Below are positions 25,204 through 34,245 of a DNA stretch of 64,000 nucleotides, one piece after another; the first letter of the stretch is position 1; each line of letters opens with the position of its first letter. Source of the stretch: an uncultured Rhodospirillaceae bacterium. Its GTDB lineage: Bacteria > Pseudomonadota > Alphaproteobacteria > Azospirillales > Azospirillaceae. The notes beneath the pieces are model-generated. The model was not told the DNA's origin, made no database searches, and saw only the letters and a list, made by a program, of their open reading frames with translations. Made by a program: the position numbers and the translations under genes. Location: contig CALBDS010000060.1 in the NCBI GenBank assembly GCA_937927415.1, positions 124,001-188,000 of the forward strand. The letters are read 5' to 3'.

Positions 25204-26460
25204 ATGATGTTCAGCCCCTTCGAACGTCTCGTCGCCATGCGCTACCTGCGCGCCCGCCGGCAGGAGGGGTTCATTTCCGTCATCGCCGGCTTCTCCTTCC
25301 TCGGCATCGCGCTGGGGGTGGCGACGCTCATCGTGGTGATGGCGGTGATGAACGGCTTCCGCGGCGAACTGATGGGCCGGGTGCTGGGGCTGAACGGCCA
25401 TCTGACCGTCAAGGCGGTGGACGGCGGCCCGCTGCCCGCCTTCGACGCCCTGGCGGCGGAGTTGCGGCGGCTGCCCGGCGTGGTCACCGTCATGCCGCTG
25501 GTGGAGGGGCAGGCGCTGGTATCCAATCGCGGTGCGGCCCTGGGGGCGCAGATCCGCGGTGTGCGGGCGGAGGATTTCCGCAACCGCCCGGCGCTGGCCG
25601 ACCGCATCATCCGCGGCAGCGCCGGTGATTTCGACGACGACCGGCTGGCGGTGGGGTACCGCATCGCCCAGCGGTTGGGCATCGGCTATGGCGGTGACGA
25701 CGCCCTGACCCTGACCGTGCCGCAGACCGATACAAAGGCGTTCGGCACGGCACCGCGGGCGCGCGCCTTCCCCGTCGCCGCCGTGTTCGACGTGGGCATG
25801 GCCGAGGTGGACTCCGGCACCATCTTCATGCCGCTGGAAGCGGCGCAGTCCTTCTTCGGGTTGGCCGGGTCGCAGGCCACGGCGCTGGAACTCTTCGTCC
25901 TCGATCCCATGAACATGGATGGCGTGCGGGCGGCGGTGGAACAGACCGTGGGTGCGCGCGGGCGGGTGCTGGGCTGGCAGCAGGTCAACAGCAGCCTGTT
26001 CACCGCGCTGCAGGTCGAACGCACGGCGATGTTCGTCATCCTGACGCTGATCATCCTGGTTGCCGCCTTCAACATCATCTCGTCGCTGATGATGCTGGTG
26101 AAGGAAAAGGGGCGCGACGTCGCCATTCTGCGCACCATGGGCGCCAGCCAGGGCATGGTGATGCGCATCTTCCTGCTGTCCGGCGCCTCGGTCGGGGTGG
26201 TGGGCACGCTGGCGGGGTTCCTGCTGGGCATCCTGCTGGCCGCCAACATGAACGGCATCGGCCATCTGATCGAGCTGGTGTCGGGCGGCGGCGGGCTGTC
26301 ACCGGAAGCGGCCTTCCTTTCCCACCTGCCGGCCCGCATCGCGTGGGGCGAGGTGGTGCTGGTGGTGGTGATGGGGCTGGTGCTGTCCATCGGCGCCACG
26401 CTCTATCCCTCGTGGCGGGCCGCCCGGCTCGACCCGGTTGAGGCGCTTCGCTACGAGTAA
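25204..26460 (+). CDS. Lipoprotein-releasing ABC transporter permease (LolC/LolE type), copy 1
   Basis: These permeases work with the ATPase LolD to extract outer-membrane lipoproteins from the inner membrane and hand them to LolA. The 418-residue product has an N-terminal helix (SVIAGFSFLGIALGVATLIV), a large periplasmic domain, and three C-terminal helices with the LolC/E/FtsX core (ERTAMFVILTLIILVAAFNI; VKEKGRDVAILRTMGAS). It ends SWRAARLDPVEALRYE. It lies 46 bases after proS and 85 bases before a close paralogue. In-frame ATGs at 25204 and 25207 are both possible starts. Confidence 0.93.
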   Translation: MMFSPFERLVAMRYLRARRQEGFISVIAGFSFLGIALGVATLIVVMAVMNGFRGELMGRVLGLNGHLTVKAVDGGPLPAFDALAAELRRLPGVVTVMPLVEGQALVSNRGAALGAQIRGVRAEDFRNRPALADRIIRGSAGDFDDDRLAVGYRIAQRLGIGYGGDDALTLTVPQTDTKAFGTAPRARAFPVAAVFDVGMAEVDSGTIFMPLEAAQSFFGLAGSQATALELFVLDPMNMDGVRAAVEQTVGARGRVLGWQQVNSSLFTALQVERTAMFVILTLIILVAAFNIISSLMMLVKEKGRDVAILRTMGASQGMVMRIFLLSGASVGVVGTLAGFLLGILLAANMNGIGHLIELVSGGGGLSPEAAFLSHLPARIAWGEVVLVVVMGLVLSIGATLYPSWRAARLDPVEALRYE

Positions 26461-26470
26461 TGCTCTTTTG

Positions 26471-26518
26471 GGGGGTGGTCACGGCGTCGTGGCCGTGATA
26501 CCCCCGTTCCCGGTTTTT
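26471..26518 (+). other. Hairpin with T-tract between the two Lol permease genes (possible attenuator)
   Basis: GGGGGT-GG-TCACGGC pairs with GCCGTGA-T-ACCCCC around a six-base loop (stem 26471-26505). GTTCCCGGTTTTT follows. It resembles an intrinsic terminator inside an operon. It could reduce read-through into the second permease, or it may be a remnant from the duplication. Confidence 0.55.
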
Positions 26519-26545
26519 GCCGTCCGTTACCGCTGAACAGGCGCC

Positions 26546-27799
26546 ATGATCTTTTCCGCCGTCGAACGCATGATCGCCCTGCGCTACCTCCGTGCGCGGC
26601 GGCAGGAGGGGTTCATCTCCGTCATTGCCGGTTTCTCGCTGCTGGGGATCGCGCTGGGGGTGGCGACGCTCATCGTCGTGATGGCGGTGATGAACGGCTT
26701 CCGCGCCGAACTGGTGGGGCGGGTGCTGGGGCTGAACGGCCATCTGAACGTTTTTGCCGCCCGCGGCGGGCCGCTGCCCGAATACGACGGGCTGGCCGCC
26801 CAGCTTCGCCGGGTGCCGGGGGTGGTGTCCATCGCCCCCATCGTCGAGGGGCAGGCGCTGGTCGCGGTCGCCGGGCGTCCGCCGTCGGGGGCCATCGTCC
26901 GCGGCATGAACCCGCAGGATTTTCGCACCCGCCCGTCGCTGGCCGGCGGCCTGAAGGCCGGATCCGCCGACTCCCTGGCCGAAGAGGACACGGTGGCCAT
27001 CGGCGTGCGCATGGCCGAGCGGCTGAACCTGAAACCCGGCGATCCGCTGACCCTGATCTCGCCCCAGGGCAACGCCACCGCCTTCGGCACCATTCCCCGT
27101 TCCAAGACCTACCGGGTGGGGGCGGTGTTCGACGTGGGCATGTTCGAATACGACAACAGCTTCGTGTTCATGGCGCTGGAACCGGCGCAGGCGTTCTTCC
27201 GCCTGCCGTCCATGGCGTCGTCGCTGGAGGTGCTGGTGGCCGATCCCACCGACACCACCGCGGTGCGCGAGGCGCTGGCCGACGCGGCCAAGGGACGCGG
27301 GCGGGTCGCCGACTGGCAGCAGACCAACACCGGGTTCCTGCAGGCGCTGCAGGTGGAACGCAACGTGATGTTCCTGATCCTGACGCTCATCATCCTGGTG
27401 GCGGCGTTCAACATCATCTCGTCGCTCATCATGCTGGTGAAGGACAAGGGGCGCGACATCGCTATCCTGCGCACCATGGGGGCGAGCCGCGGCATGGTGA
27501 TGCGGGTGTTCTTCCTGTCCGGCGCCTCGGTGGGGATCGTCGGCACGCTTTTGGGGCTGGTGCTGGGGGTGCTGTTCGCCGTCAACATCGAACCCATCCG
27601 CCAAGTGGTGCAGGTGGTGACCGGGGTGCAGGTGTTTTCCCCCGAAATCTATTTTCTGACCCGCATGCCGTCGCGCATCGACTGGCTGCAGGTGGGGCAG
27701 GTGGTGGTGATGGCGCTGGCGCTGTCGTTCGCCGCCACCCTTTACCCGTCGTGGCGGGCCGCCCGCCTCGACCCCGTGGAAGCTCTGCGCTATGAATGA
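26546..27799 (+). CDS. Lipoprotein-releasing ABC transporter permease (LolC/LolE type), copy 2
   Basis: The 417-residue product is a close paralogue of the preceding protein. It shares the start pattern ALRYLRARRQEGFISVIAGF, the segment GVATLIVVMAVMNGFR, the C-terminal VKDKGRDIAILRTMGAS and the final SWRAARLDPVEALRYE. The periplasmic domains differ more. Its stop overlaps the lolD start, so it is translationally coupled to the ATPase. In E. coli the permeases LolC and LolE form a heterodimer, while many alphaproteobacteria have one hybrid permease. Which of these applies here cannot be decided by eye. Confidence 0.93.
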   Translation: MIFSAVERMIALRYLRARRQEGFISVIAGFSLLGIALGVATLIVVMAVMNGFRAELVGRVLGLNGHLNVFAARGGPLPEYDGLAAQLRRVPGVVSIAPIVEGQALVAVAGRPPSGAIVRGMNPQDFRTRPSLAGGLKAGSADSLAEEDTVAIGVRMAERLNLKPGDPLTLISPQGNATAFGTIPRSKTYRVGAVFDVGMFEYDNSFVFMALEPAQAFFRLPSMASSLEVLVADPTDTTAVREALADAAKGRGRVADWQQTNTGFLQALQVERNVMFLILTLIILVAAFNIISSLIMLVKDKGRDIAILRTMGASRGMVMRVFFLSGASVGIVGTLLGLVLGVLFAVNIEPIRQVVQVVTGVQVFSPEIYFLTRMPSRIDWLQVGQVVVMALALSFAATLYPSWRAARLDPVEALRYE

Positions 27800-28490
27800 C
27801 GCCGTGACGAAAGGGACGCCCATGCTGGAACTGGCCGACGTGGTGCGGGTCTATGAGCAGGCCGACAGCCGGCTGGAGGTGCTGCGCGGCGCCTCCCTGA
27901 CCCTGCGCTCGGGCGAGTTGGTGGCGCTGGTCGGGCCGTCGGGGGCGGGCAAATCCACCCTGCTGCACGTGGCGGGCCTGCTGGAGCCGCCGACGGCGGG
28001 CACCGTCCGCATCGCCGGCACCGACGCCTCCACCCTGGACGACGCCGGGCGCACGGCCCTGCGGCGCAAGGAGATCGGCTTCGTCTATCAGTTCCATCAC
28101 CTGCTGCCGGAATTCTCGGCGCTGGAAAACGTGGTGCTGCCGCAGATGATCGCCGGGCTGTCGCGGGCCGAGGCCACCGAGCGCGCCCACCGGCTGCTGG
28201 CCCTGGTGGGGCTGGAGCCGCGGGCCGACCACCGCCCGGCCCGGCTGTCGGGCGGCGAACAGCAGCGTGTCGCCATCGCCCGCGCGCTGGCGAATGCGCC
28301 GGGGCTGCTGATCGCCGACGAACCCACCGGCAACCTCGACCCCCACACGGCGGAAGGGGTGTTCGGGCTGTTGACCAAGCTGGTGCGTGGGGCCGGCGTC
28401 GCCGCCCTGATCGCCACCCACAATCTGGATCTGGCCCAGCGGATGGACCGGGTGCTGGAGTTGCGCGACGGTGTGCTGATCGAGCATTGA
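27792..28490 (+). CDS. lolD: Lipoprotein-releasing system ATP-binding protein LolD
   Basis: LolD hydrolyses ATP to power lipoprotein release. The 232-residue product has Walker A GPSGAGKS (residues 48-55), the LolD-type HHLLPEFSALENV region, signature LSGGEQQR and Walker B LLIADEPTGNLD. The start shown overlaps the permease stop by eight bases. An internal ATG at 27822, with AAAGGGA upstream, gives MLELADVVRVYEQ and is an equally plausible start. It completes the Lol export cluster. Confidence 0.95.
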   Translation: MNDAVTKGTPMLELADVVRVYEQADSRLEVLRGASLTLRSGELVALVGPSGAGKSTLLHVAGLLEPPTAGTVRIAGTDASTLDDAGRTALRRKEIGFVYQFHHLLPEFSALENVVLPQMIAGLSRAEATERAHRLLALVGLEPRADHRPARLSGGEQQRVAIARALANAPGLLIADEPTGNLDPHTAEGVFGLLTKLVRGAGVAALIATHNLDLAQRMDRVLELRDGVLIEH

Positions 28491-28521
28491 GAGCCGGTTG
28501 CGGGCTGCCGACGAAGCAAAA

Positions 28522-28549
28522 TTGCTCAAGCAGTGAAATGATGTATAAA
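28522..28549 (+). promoter_or_regulatory. Predicted promoter upstream of the hybrid kinase
   Basis: TTGCTC at 28522-28527 and TATAAA at 28544-28549 are separated by 16 bases. They lie in the 240-base gap after lolD, about 180 bases before the kinase start. No other feature in the gap needs a promoter. Confidence 0.5.
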
Positions 28550-28730
28550 AGGATCGGTGCCGCGGAGAAAGGCCATGAGCTTCCATCGCATCGATCATAC
28601 CACCCGGCGGGTTTTCGCCGTTGACGCATCGCGCGAACCGCGTCATCGCTTGCATACTATCCTATGCTGGTCTCTGTGCCCCGCACGCGGGGCATGGGGG
28701 TGGTCCGGGGCGGGAGCGGGTAGGGCGTGA

Positions 28731-31349
28731 ATGCGGATTTTCAGTGATGTTCCCCTCTTCCAGCGCCTTCTGACGGCTTTTCTGATGGTGCTGCTGGCGT
28801 TCGGCATCGTTGCCGTGCTGGGGTACCGGGAAATGGAGAAGATCGGCTCGCTGGTCGATCAGATTTACGAGCATCCCTTCACCGTTGCCACGGTCATCCG
28901 TGACATCCGCAGTGCTGCCGGCCAATCGCATGGGCTGATCGGCACGGTTCACTGGGACAAGGACGCCAGGCCGTCGGATGTGGTCACGGCCGGGCTTGCC
29001 GCCGGGCAGAGGGCGATCGCCGCTGGCCTGGAGCGGGTGTCGGCCCGGTATCTGGGGCCGCGCAGCGACATCGAACAGACCCGCAGCGCGCTGGAAGCCT
29101 GGACCGCCGCCCAGGAGCGCCTGCTGGCGCTTGCCCCCGCCGGAAATGCGCAAGAGCGGGCCGTTCTGGTGCAGGACGAGAACGACGCCTTCCGCATGGT
29201 CATCGACGCCATTGGGCGCATCGTCTCCTTTTCAGGCGCCGGGGCGCAGGAACTGCGCGACCGTTCCCACGACATCATCGCGGAAACCCTGTGGGATTGG
29301 GGGGTGGCCCTTGGGGTCATCGGGGTGCTGCTGCTTGGGCTGGCATGGCAGGTCACCCGCAGCCTGACCGTGCCGATCACCCGTTTGTGCGCGGTGATGG
29401 GTGATCTGACCGCCGGGCGGCTGGACGCGGCCATCCCCTACCGCGACAGCCGCTCGGAAATCGGCACCATCGCCAACACCCTGGCGGGGTTCCAGGGCAC
29501 CGCCCGCCGGCTGGCGGAGGAGGGCGCCTTTGACGCCCAGGCGGCGACCATCGCCACCGTGATCCAGGCGCAGAACAGCCTGTCCCGGCTGGTCGCGGTG
29601 TTGTTGCCGTTGCTGACGCGGGCGCTGCCGCCGGGGTCGTGGACGGCGCTGTACATCCGCCGGGGCGCCGACTGGTCGCTGGCCGGCACCGATGTGCCCG
29701 AGGGGGCGGGGGGGACCGGGGGGGAGGACCTGCCGCCCGTTCTTGCCCCCGCCGACGCGGCGGCGGCCGAGGCCGGGGTGGGCCGGGCGGCGGACATTCC
29801 GCAGGTGCCGGTCAACGGGTCCTGGCCCTTGCGGCTTGTCCTGTGTGTGCGGGAACAGGCGGTGGGGGTGCTGGTGCTGTCCTCGCCCACACCGCTGCCG
29901 CCGCAGACGGTGCGGTTTCTCGAACGCATCCGCAATCTGCTGGCGCTGGGGATCGAGGGCTTGCGCCGGCGGGAGCAGGCGGAAACCCTGCTGGCCCGGA
30001 CCAGCGAGCAGGCGTGGGAACTGGAGGTGCGGGCCGAGGCGTTGCGGGCGTCGGAAGAAAAGCTGCGCATGGCGAATGAGGAATTGTCGCAACAGGCGGC
30101 GGTGCTGGCCGAACAGCGCCAGCAGACCGAAATGGCGTGGGCCGAGGCCGAGCGCAAAGCGCGGGAGGCGGACAACGCCAACCGCCACAAATCGGAATTC
30201 CTGGCCAACATGAGCCACGAAATCCGTACCCCGCTCAACGCTATCCTGGGGTTGGCCTATCTGCTGGAACGCACGCCGCTGAACGGGGAACAGGGCGATC
30301 AGGTGGCGAAGATCGGTCTGGCCGGGCGGTCGCTGCTGTCCATCGTCAACGACATCCTCGATTTCTCCCGCATCGAGGCCGGGCGGCTGGAGTTGGAGTC
30401 CACTCCCTTCAACCTGCCGTCGGTCATCGAGGCCATCGCCGCCATGGCCGACGTCAACGCCCAGGCCAAGGCCCTGGATTTCCAGGTGGATGTGGCCCCC
30501 GACGTGCCGTCGGCGCTGTCGGGCGACGGGTTCCGGCTGCAGCAGGTGCTGGTCAACCTGACCGGCAACGCCATCAAATTCACCGAGACGGGCGTGGTGC
30601 GGCTGGCGGTGGAAACGCTGTCCGCCGATGGGGGCGCGGTGAGGCTGCGTTTTACGGTCAGCGACACCGGCATCGGCATCCCGGCCGCGGCCCTGCCGAC
30701 GCTGTTTCAGGCCTTCAGCCAGGCCGATGCCTCCACCACCCGGCGGTTCGGCGGTTCGGGGCTGGGGCTGGCCATCAGCAAGCGGCTGGTGGAGATGATG
30801 GGCGGGTCCATCGCCGTGACCAGCACCCCCGGCCAGGGCAGCCGGTTCACGGTGGAGATTCCCTTCGCCCGCTCCGCCCCGTCCGCCGCCGCCCCGTCCG
30901 CCGCCGTCCCGGCCCGCCCGTCCGCCGCCCCGTCGGCGCTTTCCGCCGGTCCGGCGCCGCTGGCCGGGCTGCGGGTGCTGCTGGTGGAGGACAACACCAT
31001 CAACCGGCTGGTCGCCAGCCGCATCCTGGAAAGCAAAGGGGCGGTGGTGGTGTGCGAGGCCGACGGCAACGGGGCGGTGGACCGTCTGCGTCGCGATCCC
31101 GGCGGCTTCGACGTGGTGCTGATGGACATCCAGATGCCGGTCATGGACGGTTACGCGGCCACCGCGGCGATCAAGGGGGATCTGGGGCTGACCTCCCTGC
31201 CGGTCATCGCGCTGACCGCCGGCGCCCTGGCGGCGGAGCGGGAAAAGGCCGCCGCCTGCGGCATGGACGGTTTCATTTCCAAGCCGTTCGATGTGGAGGA
31301 GTTGGTGAAGACGGTGGCCGGGTTCGCCCCGCTGGCCGTCGCAGTATAG
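28731..31349 (+). CDS. Hybrid sensor histidine kinase with response-regulator domain
   Basis: This is an inner-membrane sensor kinase of 872 residues. In order it has an N-terminal helix (about 12-32), a periplasmic helical sensor of the four-helix type (about 33-185), a second helix (about 190-212), a HAMP linker, a weakly conserved GAF-like region (about 270-415) and a coiled coil (about 420-485). HisKA follows, with KSEFLANMSHEIRTPLN (phospho-acceptor His496), then an ATPase domain (SDTGIGIP; FGGSGLGLAISKRLVEMMGG). A Pro/Ala-rich linker leads to a receiver domain (LLVEDNTINR; phospho-acceptor Asp799 in VLMDIQMPVMDG; ISKPF). No histidine phosphotransfer domain or output regulator is adjacent, so the partner is unknown. 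Confidence 0.93.
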   Translation: MRIFSDVPLFQRLLTAFLMVLLAFGIVAVLGYREMEKIGSLVDQIYEHPFTVATVIRDIRSAAGQSHGLIGTVHWDKDARPSDVVTAGLAAGQRAIAAGLERVSARYLGPRSDIEQTRSALEAWTAAQERLLALAPAGNAQERAVLVQDENDAFRMVIDAIGRIVSFSGAGAQELRDRSHDIIAETLWDWGVALGVIGVLLLGLAWQVTRSLTVPITRLCAVMGDLTAGRLDAAIPYRDSRSEIGTIANTLAGFQGTARRLAEEGAFDAQAATIATVIQAQNSLSRLVAVLLPLLTRALPPGSWTALYIRRGADWSLAGTDVPEGAGGTGGEDLPPVLAPADAAAAEAGVGRAADIPQVPVNGSWPLRLVLCVREQAVGVLVLSSPTPLPPQTVRFLERIRNLLALGIEGLRRREQAETLLARTSEQAWELEVRAEALRASEEKLRMANEELSQQAAVLAEQRQQTEMAWAEAERKAREADNANRHKSEFLANMSHEIRTPLNAILGLAYLLERTPLNGEQGDQVAKIGLAGRSLLSIVNDILDFSRIEAGRLELESTPFNLPSVIEAIAAMADVNAQAKALDFQVDVAPDVPSALSGDGFRLQQVLVNLTGNAIKFTETGVVRLAVETLSADGGAVRLRFTVSDTGIGIPAAALPTLFQAFSQADASTTRRFGGSGLGLAISKRLVEMMGGSIAVTSTPGQGSRFTVEIPFARSAPSAAAPSAAVPARPSAAPSALSAGPAPLAGLRVLLVEDNTINRLVASRILESKGAVVVCEADGNGAVDRLRRDPGGFDVVLMDIQMPVMDGYAATAAIKGDLGLTSLPVIALTAGALAAEREKAAACGMDGFISKPFDVEELVKTVAGFAPLAVAV

Positions 31350-31389
31350 CAGGCTTGCCGATTTTATCGAAAAACGCTAATGTGAAGCC

Positions 31390-31650
31390 ATGGCACCCAA
31401 GGAAAAAGAGGCACTGGTCTTTCTGGCCAAGCATCTGGCCGTCGGCGTTACCGCCGGGGTGGTGTTCTGTGCCGCGGCACTGGCGATCGATGTCGGCGGG
31501 CTGCGGTCCTTGCTGTTCGCCGCCGATTCCGTGGGGGTGGGGCTGTACCTGCTGATCGGGTCGGTGTGCCTGACCTTCGGCAGCGTCGCCATGGGGGTGG
31601 GCATCATGAGCCTGGGCGACCACGCCGACCATCCCGACCGGGATTATTGA
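31390..31650 (+). CDS. Small two-helix membrane protein, function unknown
   Basis: The 86-residue product has a charged N-terminus (MAPKEKEALVFLAKH), two membrane helices (about 17-35 and 45-70) rich in glycine and valine, and a polar tail SLGDHADHPDRDY with two histidines. I do not recognise the family. The gene follows the hybrid kinase by 40 bases on the same strand, so co-transcription is possible, but no ribosome binding site stands out. Confidence 0.6.
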   Translation: MAPKEKEALVFLAKHLAVGVTAGVVFCAAALAIDVGGLRSLLFAADSVGVGLYLLIGSVCLTFGSVAMGVGIMSLGDHADHPDRDY

Positions 31651-31802
31651 CCGGGTCCGGCCCGGCTGGCTCCGGTGCGAGCGGCCTGATTTGAATCGTG
31701 CGCCTGGGTGGCATGATTCGATTCTTCTTTGACTTTCCCGTCCGGTTTGCGCGACATCTTGCTCCCTCATTACCAAAAAAACGGGTCAGGGAGAGGTTTG
31801 TC

Positions 31803-33035
31803 ATGTCGCTTCACATCACCCGCCGCGGCTTCGGTCAGGGGGCGCTGGCCGCCGGTGCTCTGGCGGCCTTCGGCAAGGCCCCCGCGTTCGCCCAGGCAAC
31901 CACGCTGAAGGTGGGCGTGCTGCTGCCGCGCTCCGGCCATCTGGCTCAGGCGGGGCAGGCCTGCCAGCGCGGTGCCGACATCGCCCCCGCCGTGCTCGGC
32001 GATCTGGGCTATAAGGTCGAAATCCTGTCGGCGGACACCGAATCCAACGTGGATGTGGCCCGCAGCCGCACGGAAAAGCTCATCAACGACGGCGCCAACG
32101 TCATCATCGGCGCCTTCGACAGCGGCCAGACCGCGGCCGCCGCCCAGGTGTGCGAGCAGCGCGGCGTGCCGCTGGTGATGAACATCGCCGCCGCCGACAA
32201 GCTGACGGAGCAGGGTTACAAGACCGTGTTCCGCAACTTCCCCACCAGCACCATGCTGGTGAAGAACGGCATGGCCCTGATGAAGGACCTGTTTGCCGCC
32301 ACCGGCGCCACGCCGAAGGCGGCGGTGTTCCTGCACGCCAACGACACCTTCGGCATGGGCAACAAGCAGGCCATCGACGCCCTGTTCCCCACGCTGGACA
32401 TGCCGTTCCCGATCGTCGAATCCATCGCCTATGACCCCAAGGCGCAGGATCTGGCGGTGGAAGTCGCCAAGGCCAAGGCCACCGGCGCCGATCTGGCCAT
32501 CGTCACCACCCGCGCCAACGACGCCATCATGCTGGTGCGCGAGATGGTCAAGCAGAAGTGGGAGCCGATGGGCATCGCCTCGCCCGGTTCGCCCGGCCTG
32601 TACGACGAGCAGTTCTATAAGGCGCTGGGCAAGTATTCCGACTTCGCCATCACCAACCTGCCCTGGTACGACCCCAAGGCCGAGTTGTCCCAGCGGGTGA
32701 TGGCCGCCTTCAAGAAGGCGTTCCCCAACGACCGTTTCGAAGGGTACGGCTTCAACGTCGCCTTCACCCTGGAAGCGATCCTGGTGGCGGCGGATGCCTT
32801 CAAGCGCGCCGGTTCGGCGGATTCGGCCCCGATGCTGGAGGCGCTGCGCACCACCAACCTGTCCACCAAGATGATGGTCGGCCCGGCGATCACCTTCGAC
32901 TCCAAGGGGCAGAACGTCAATCTGGCCTCCGCCTGCATCCAGAACCGCGGCCTGCGGCCCACCGTGGTCCTGCCCAAGGGGGCGGCCGAAGCCGAGCCGG
33001 TGTTCCCCATGCCCGGCTGGCAGAAGCGGAGCTGA
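31803..33035 (+). CDS. Periplasmic substrate-binding protein of a branched-chain amino-acid-type ABC transporter (Tat-exported)
   Basis: The 410-residue product (ATG at 31803, preceded by GGGAGAGG) starts MSLHITRRGFGQGALAAGAL, a twin-arginine signal peptide ending AFAQA. The mature protein shows the type I periplasmic-binding fold of LivJ/K-like receptors (VGVLLPRSGHLAQAGQ; NVIIGAFDSGQTAAAAQVCE; VLPKGA near the end). Its ligand (amino acid, urea, amide or aromatic acid) cannot be told. The likely partner permease genes livH-livM-livG lie 4.3 kb downstream, separated by unrelated genes. Confidence 0.9.
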   Translation: MSLHITRRGFGQGALAAGALAAFGKAPAFAQATTLKVGVLLPRSGHLAQAGQACQRGADIAPAVLGDLGYKVEILSADTESNVDVARSRTEKLINDGANVIIGAFDSGQTAAAAQVCEQRGVPLVMNIAAADKLTEQGYKTVFRNFPTSTMLVKNGMALMKDLFAATGATPKAAVFLHANDTFGMGNKQAIDALFPTLDMPFPIVESIAYDPKAQDLAVEVAKAKATGADLAIVTTRANDAIMLVREMVKQKWEPMGIASPGSPGLYDEQFYKALGKYSDFAITNLPWYDPKAELSQRVMAAFKKAFPNDRFEGYGFNVAFTLEAILVAADAFKRAGSADSAPMLEALRTTNLSTKMMVGPAITFDSKGQNVNLASACIQNRGLRPTVVLPKGAAEAEPVFPMPGWQKRS

Positions 33036-33053
33036 CGGTGCTTTGCGTGTTCC

Positions 33054-33079
33054 CGCCCTACCCCGTCCGGGGTAGGGCG
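33054..33079 (+). terminator. Perfect 11-bp hairpin after the substrate-binding protein gene
   Basis: CGCCCTACCCC pairs perfectly with GGGGTAGGGCG around a GTCC loop, 19 bases after the stop. No U-tract follows. It may be a transcript-stabilising or Rho-assisted end, or a dispersed palindrome. Confidence 0.55.
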
Positions 33080-33173
33080 TGGCCCTTGAATTAACGATCC
33101 GTTAGGGAAATTGGCGCTCCACTGCCCCTATCACCACAGGGGTTATCGGGCTGTTTGGTCCGTGGGGGGTGTC

Positions 33174-34238
33174 ATGGGAAAAGGCCGTGCCCTGATGCGC
33201 CGTCTGGTGCCGGCGGTCCTGGCCGTGATGGCGCTGGTCCTGTCCGTGTCCGCCGTGCTCGTGCCCGGCGGTGCCCGTGCCGAGGGGACGGACGGTGCTT
33301 ATGTGGTCATCAGCCTTGCCGACCGGCGGCTTTATCTGGTCAGCGGTGCGGGGGAAACCCGCGCGTCCTTCCCCGTCGCCATCGGGCGTCCGGGGGTGGA
33401 GATCCCGCAGGGGGTGACCACCATCGTGCGCAAGCGCGAAAACCCCACCTGGCATCCCACCGCCAACCAGCGGCGCAGCAACCCGGCCCTGCCGGTCAGC
33501 GTGCCGCCCGGCCCGGAGAACCCGCTGGGGCGCTTCGCGCTGGATCTTGGCTGGCCAACTTACGCCATCCACGGCACCAACGATCCCGCCTCCATCGGGC
33601 GCCGGGCGTCGGGCGGGTGCTTCCGCATGGCGGCCGAGGACATCGAGACGCTGTTTTCCGTGGCGGCCGTCGGCACGCCGGTGCGGGTGATGGCCGAAGC
33701 CTATCACGCGCCGCAGATCGCCGCCGCTCCGGTCGATGAGCGCGGTGTCGTGCAATTGCTGGTGCCGTTGTCGGCGCCGGGCAAGGCCGCGTCCGCCAAG
33801 CCGGCGGGGGACCGGCCGGCGGCGGAGGTGTCGGCGCGGATTCCCGTTCCGCCCGCCGTTCCGGTGCCCAAGGTGATTCCTGCCGCCGCTCCGCTGGCCC
33901 CGCCGGTTTCCGAACCGGCGCCCGCCGATCCGCGGTGCGGGCGGACGGCGATTCCGGTGCTGCGGGTGATCTGCGACACCCCCGATCTGGCGTTGCTGGA
34001 CGGGCGCATCCGGCAGAAGACGGAACGGCTGCTGGCCGGGCTGCCTGCCGACCGCCGGGCCGGGGCTGCCGACATCCTGACCCTGGAAAAGCGCCGGTTT
34101 GAAGAGCGGATCAGTGCGTTGTGCTGGGTGCGGGCCGGCACCGAACAGGATCAGACCGCCACCGCCACCGCGCGGCTGTGTCTGAAGGCATCGCTGGAAA
34201 ACCGGCTGGAGGATCTGGACGGCCGCACGGCCTATTGA
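33174..34238 (+). CDS. L,D-transpeptidase with C-terminal LprI-like domain
   Basis: L,D-transpeptidases cross-link peptidoglycan or attach proteins to it in the periplasm. The 354-residue product (ATG at 33174) has a signal peptide ending GGARA and a YkuD domain (about 42-175). The active-site signature contains His133 (YAIHGTND) and Cys149 (RRASGGCFRM). A Pro/Ala-rich linker (200-250) leads to a C-terminal segment (about 252-350) with CGRTAIPVLRVICDTPDLAL and a later ALCW cysteine. This segment resembles LprI/DUF1311 lysozyme-inhibitor-like modules. The domain pairing is the unusual point. The gene converges on the glycosyltransferase at 34246. Confidence 0.88.
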   Translation: MGKGRALMRRLVPAVLAVMALVLSVSAVLVPGGARAEGTDGAYVVISLADRRLYLVSGAGETRASFPVAIGRPGVEIPQGVTTIVRKRENPTWHPTANQRRSNPALPVSVPPGPENPLGRFALDLGWPTYAIHGTNDPASIGRRASGGCFRMAAEDIETLFSVAAVGTPVRVMAEAYHAPQIAAAPVDERGVVQLLVPLSAPGKAASAKPAGDRPAAEVSARIPVPPAVPVPKVIPAAAPLAPPVSEPAPADPRCGRTAIPVLRVICDTPDLALLDGRIRQKTERLLAGLPADRRAGAADILTLEKRRFEERISALCWVRAGTEQDQTATATARLCLKASLENRLEDLDGRTAY

Positions 34239-34245
34239 CCGGGGG

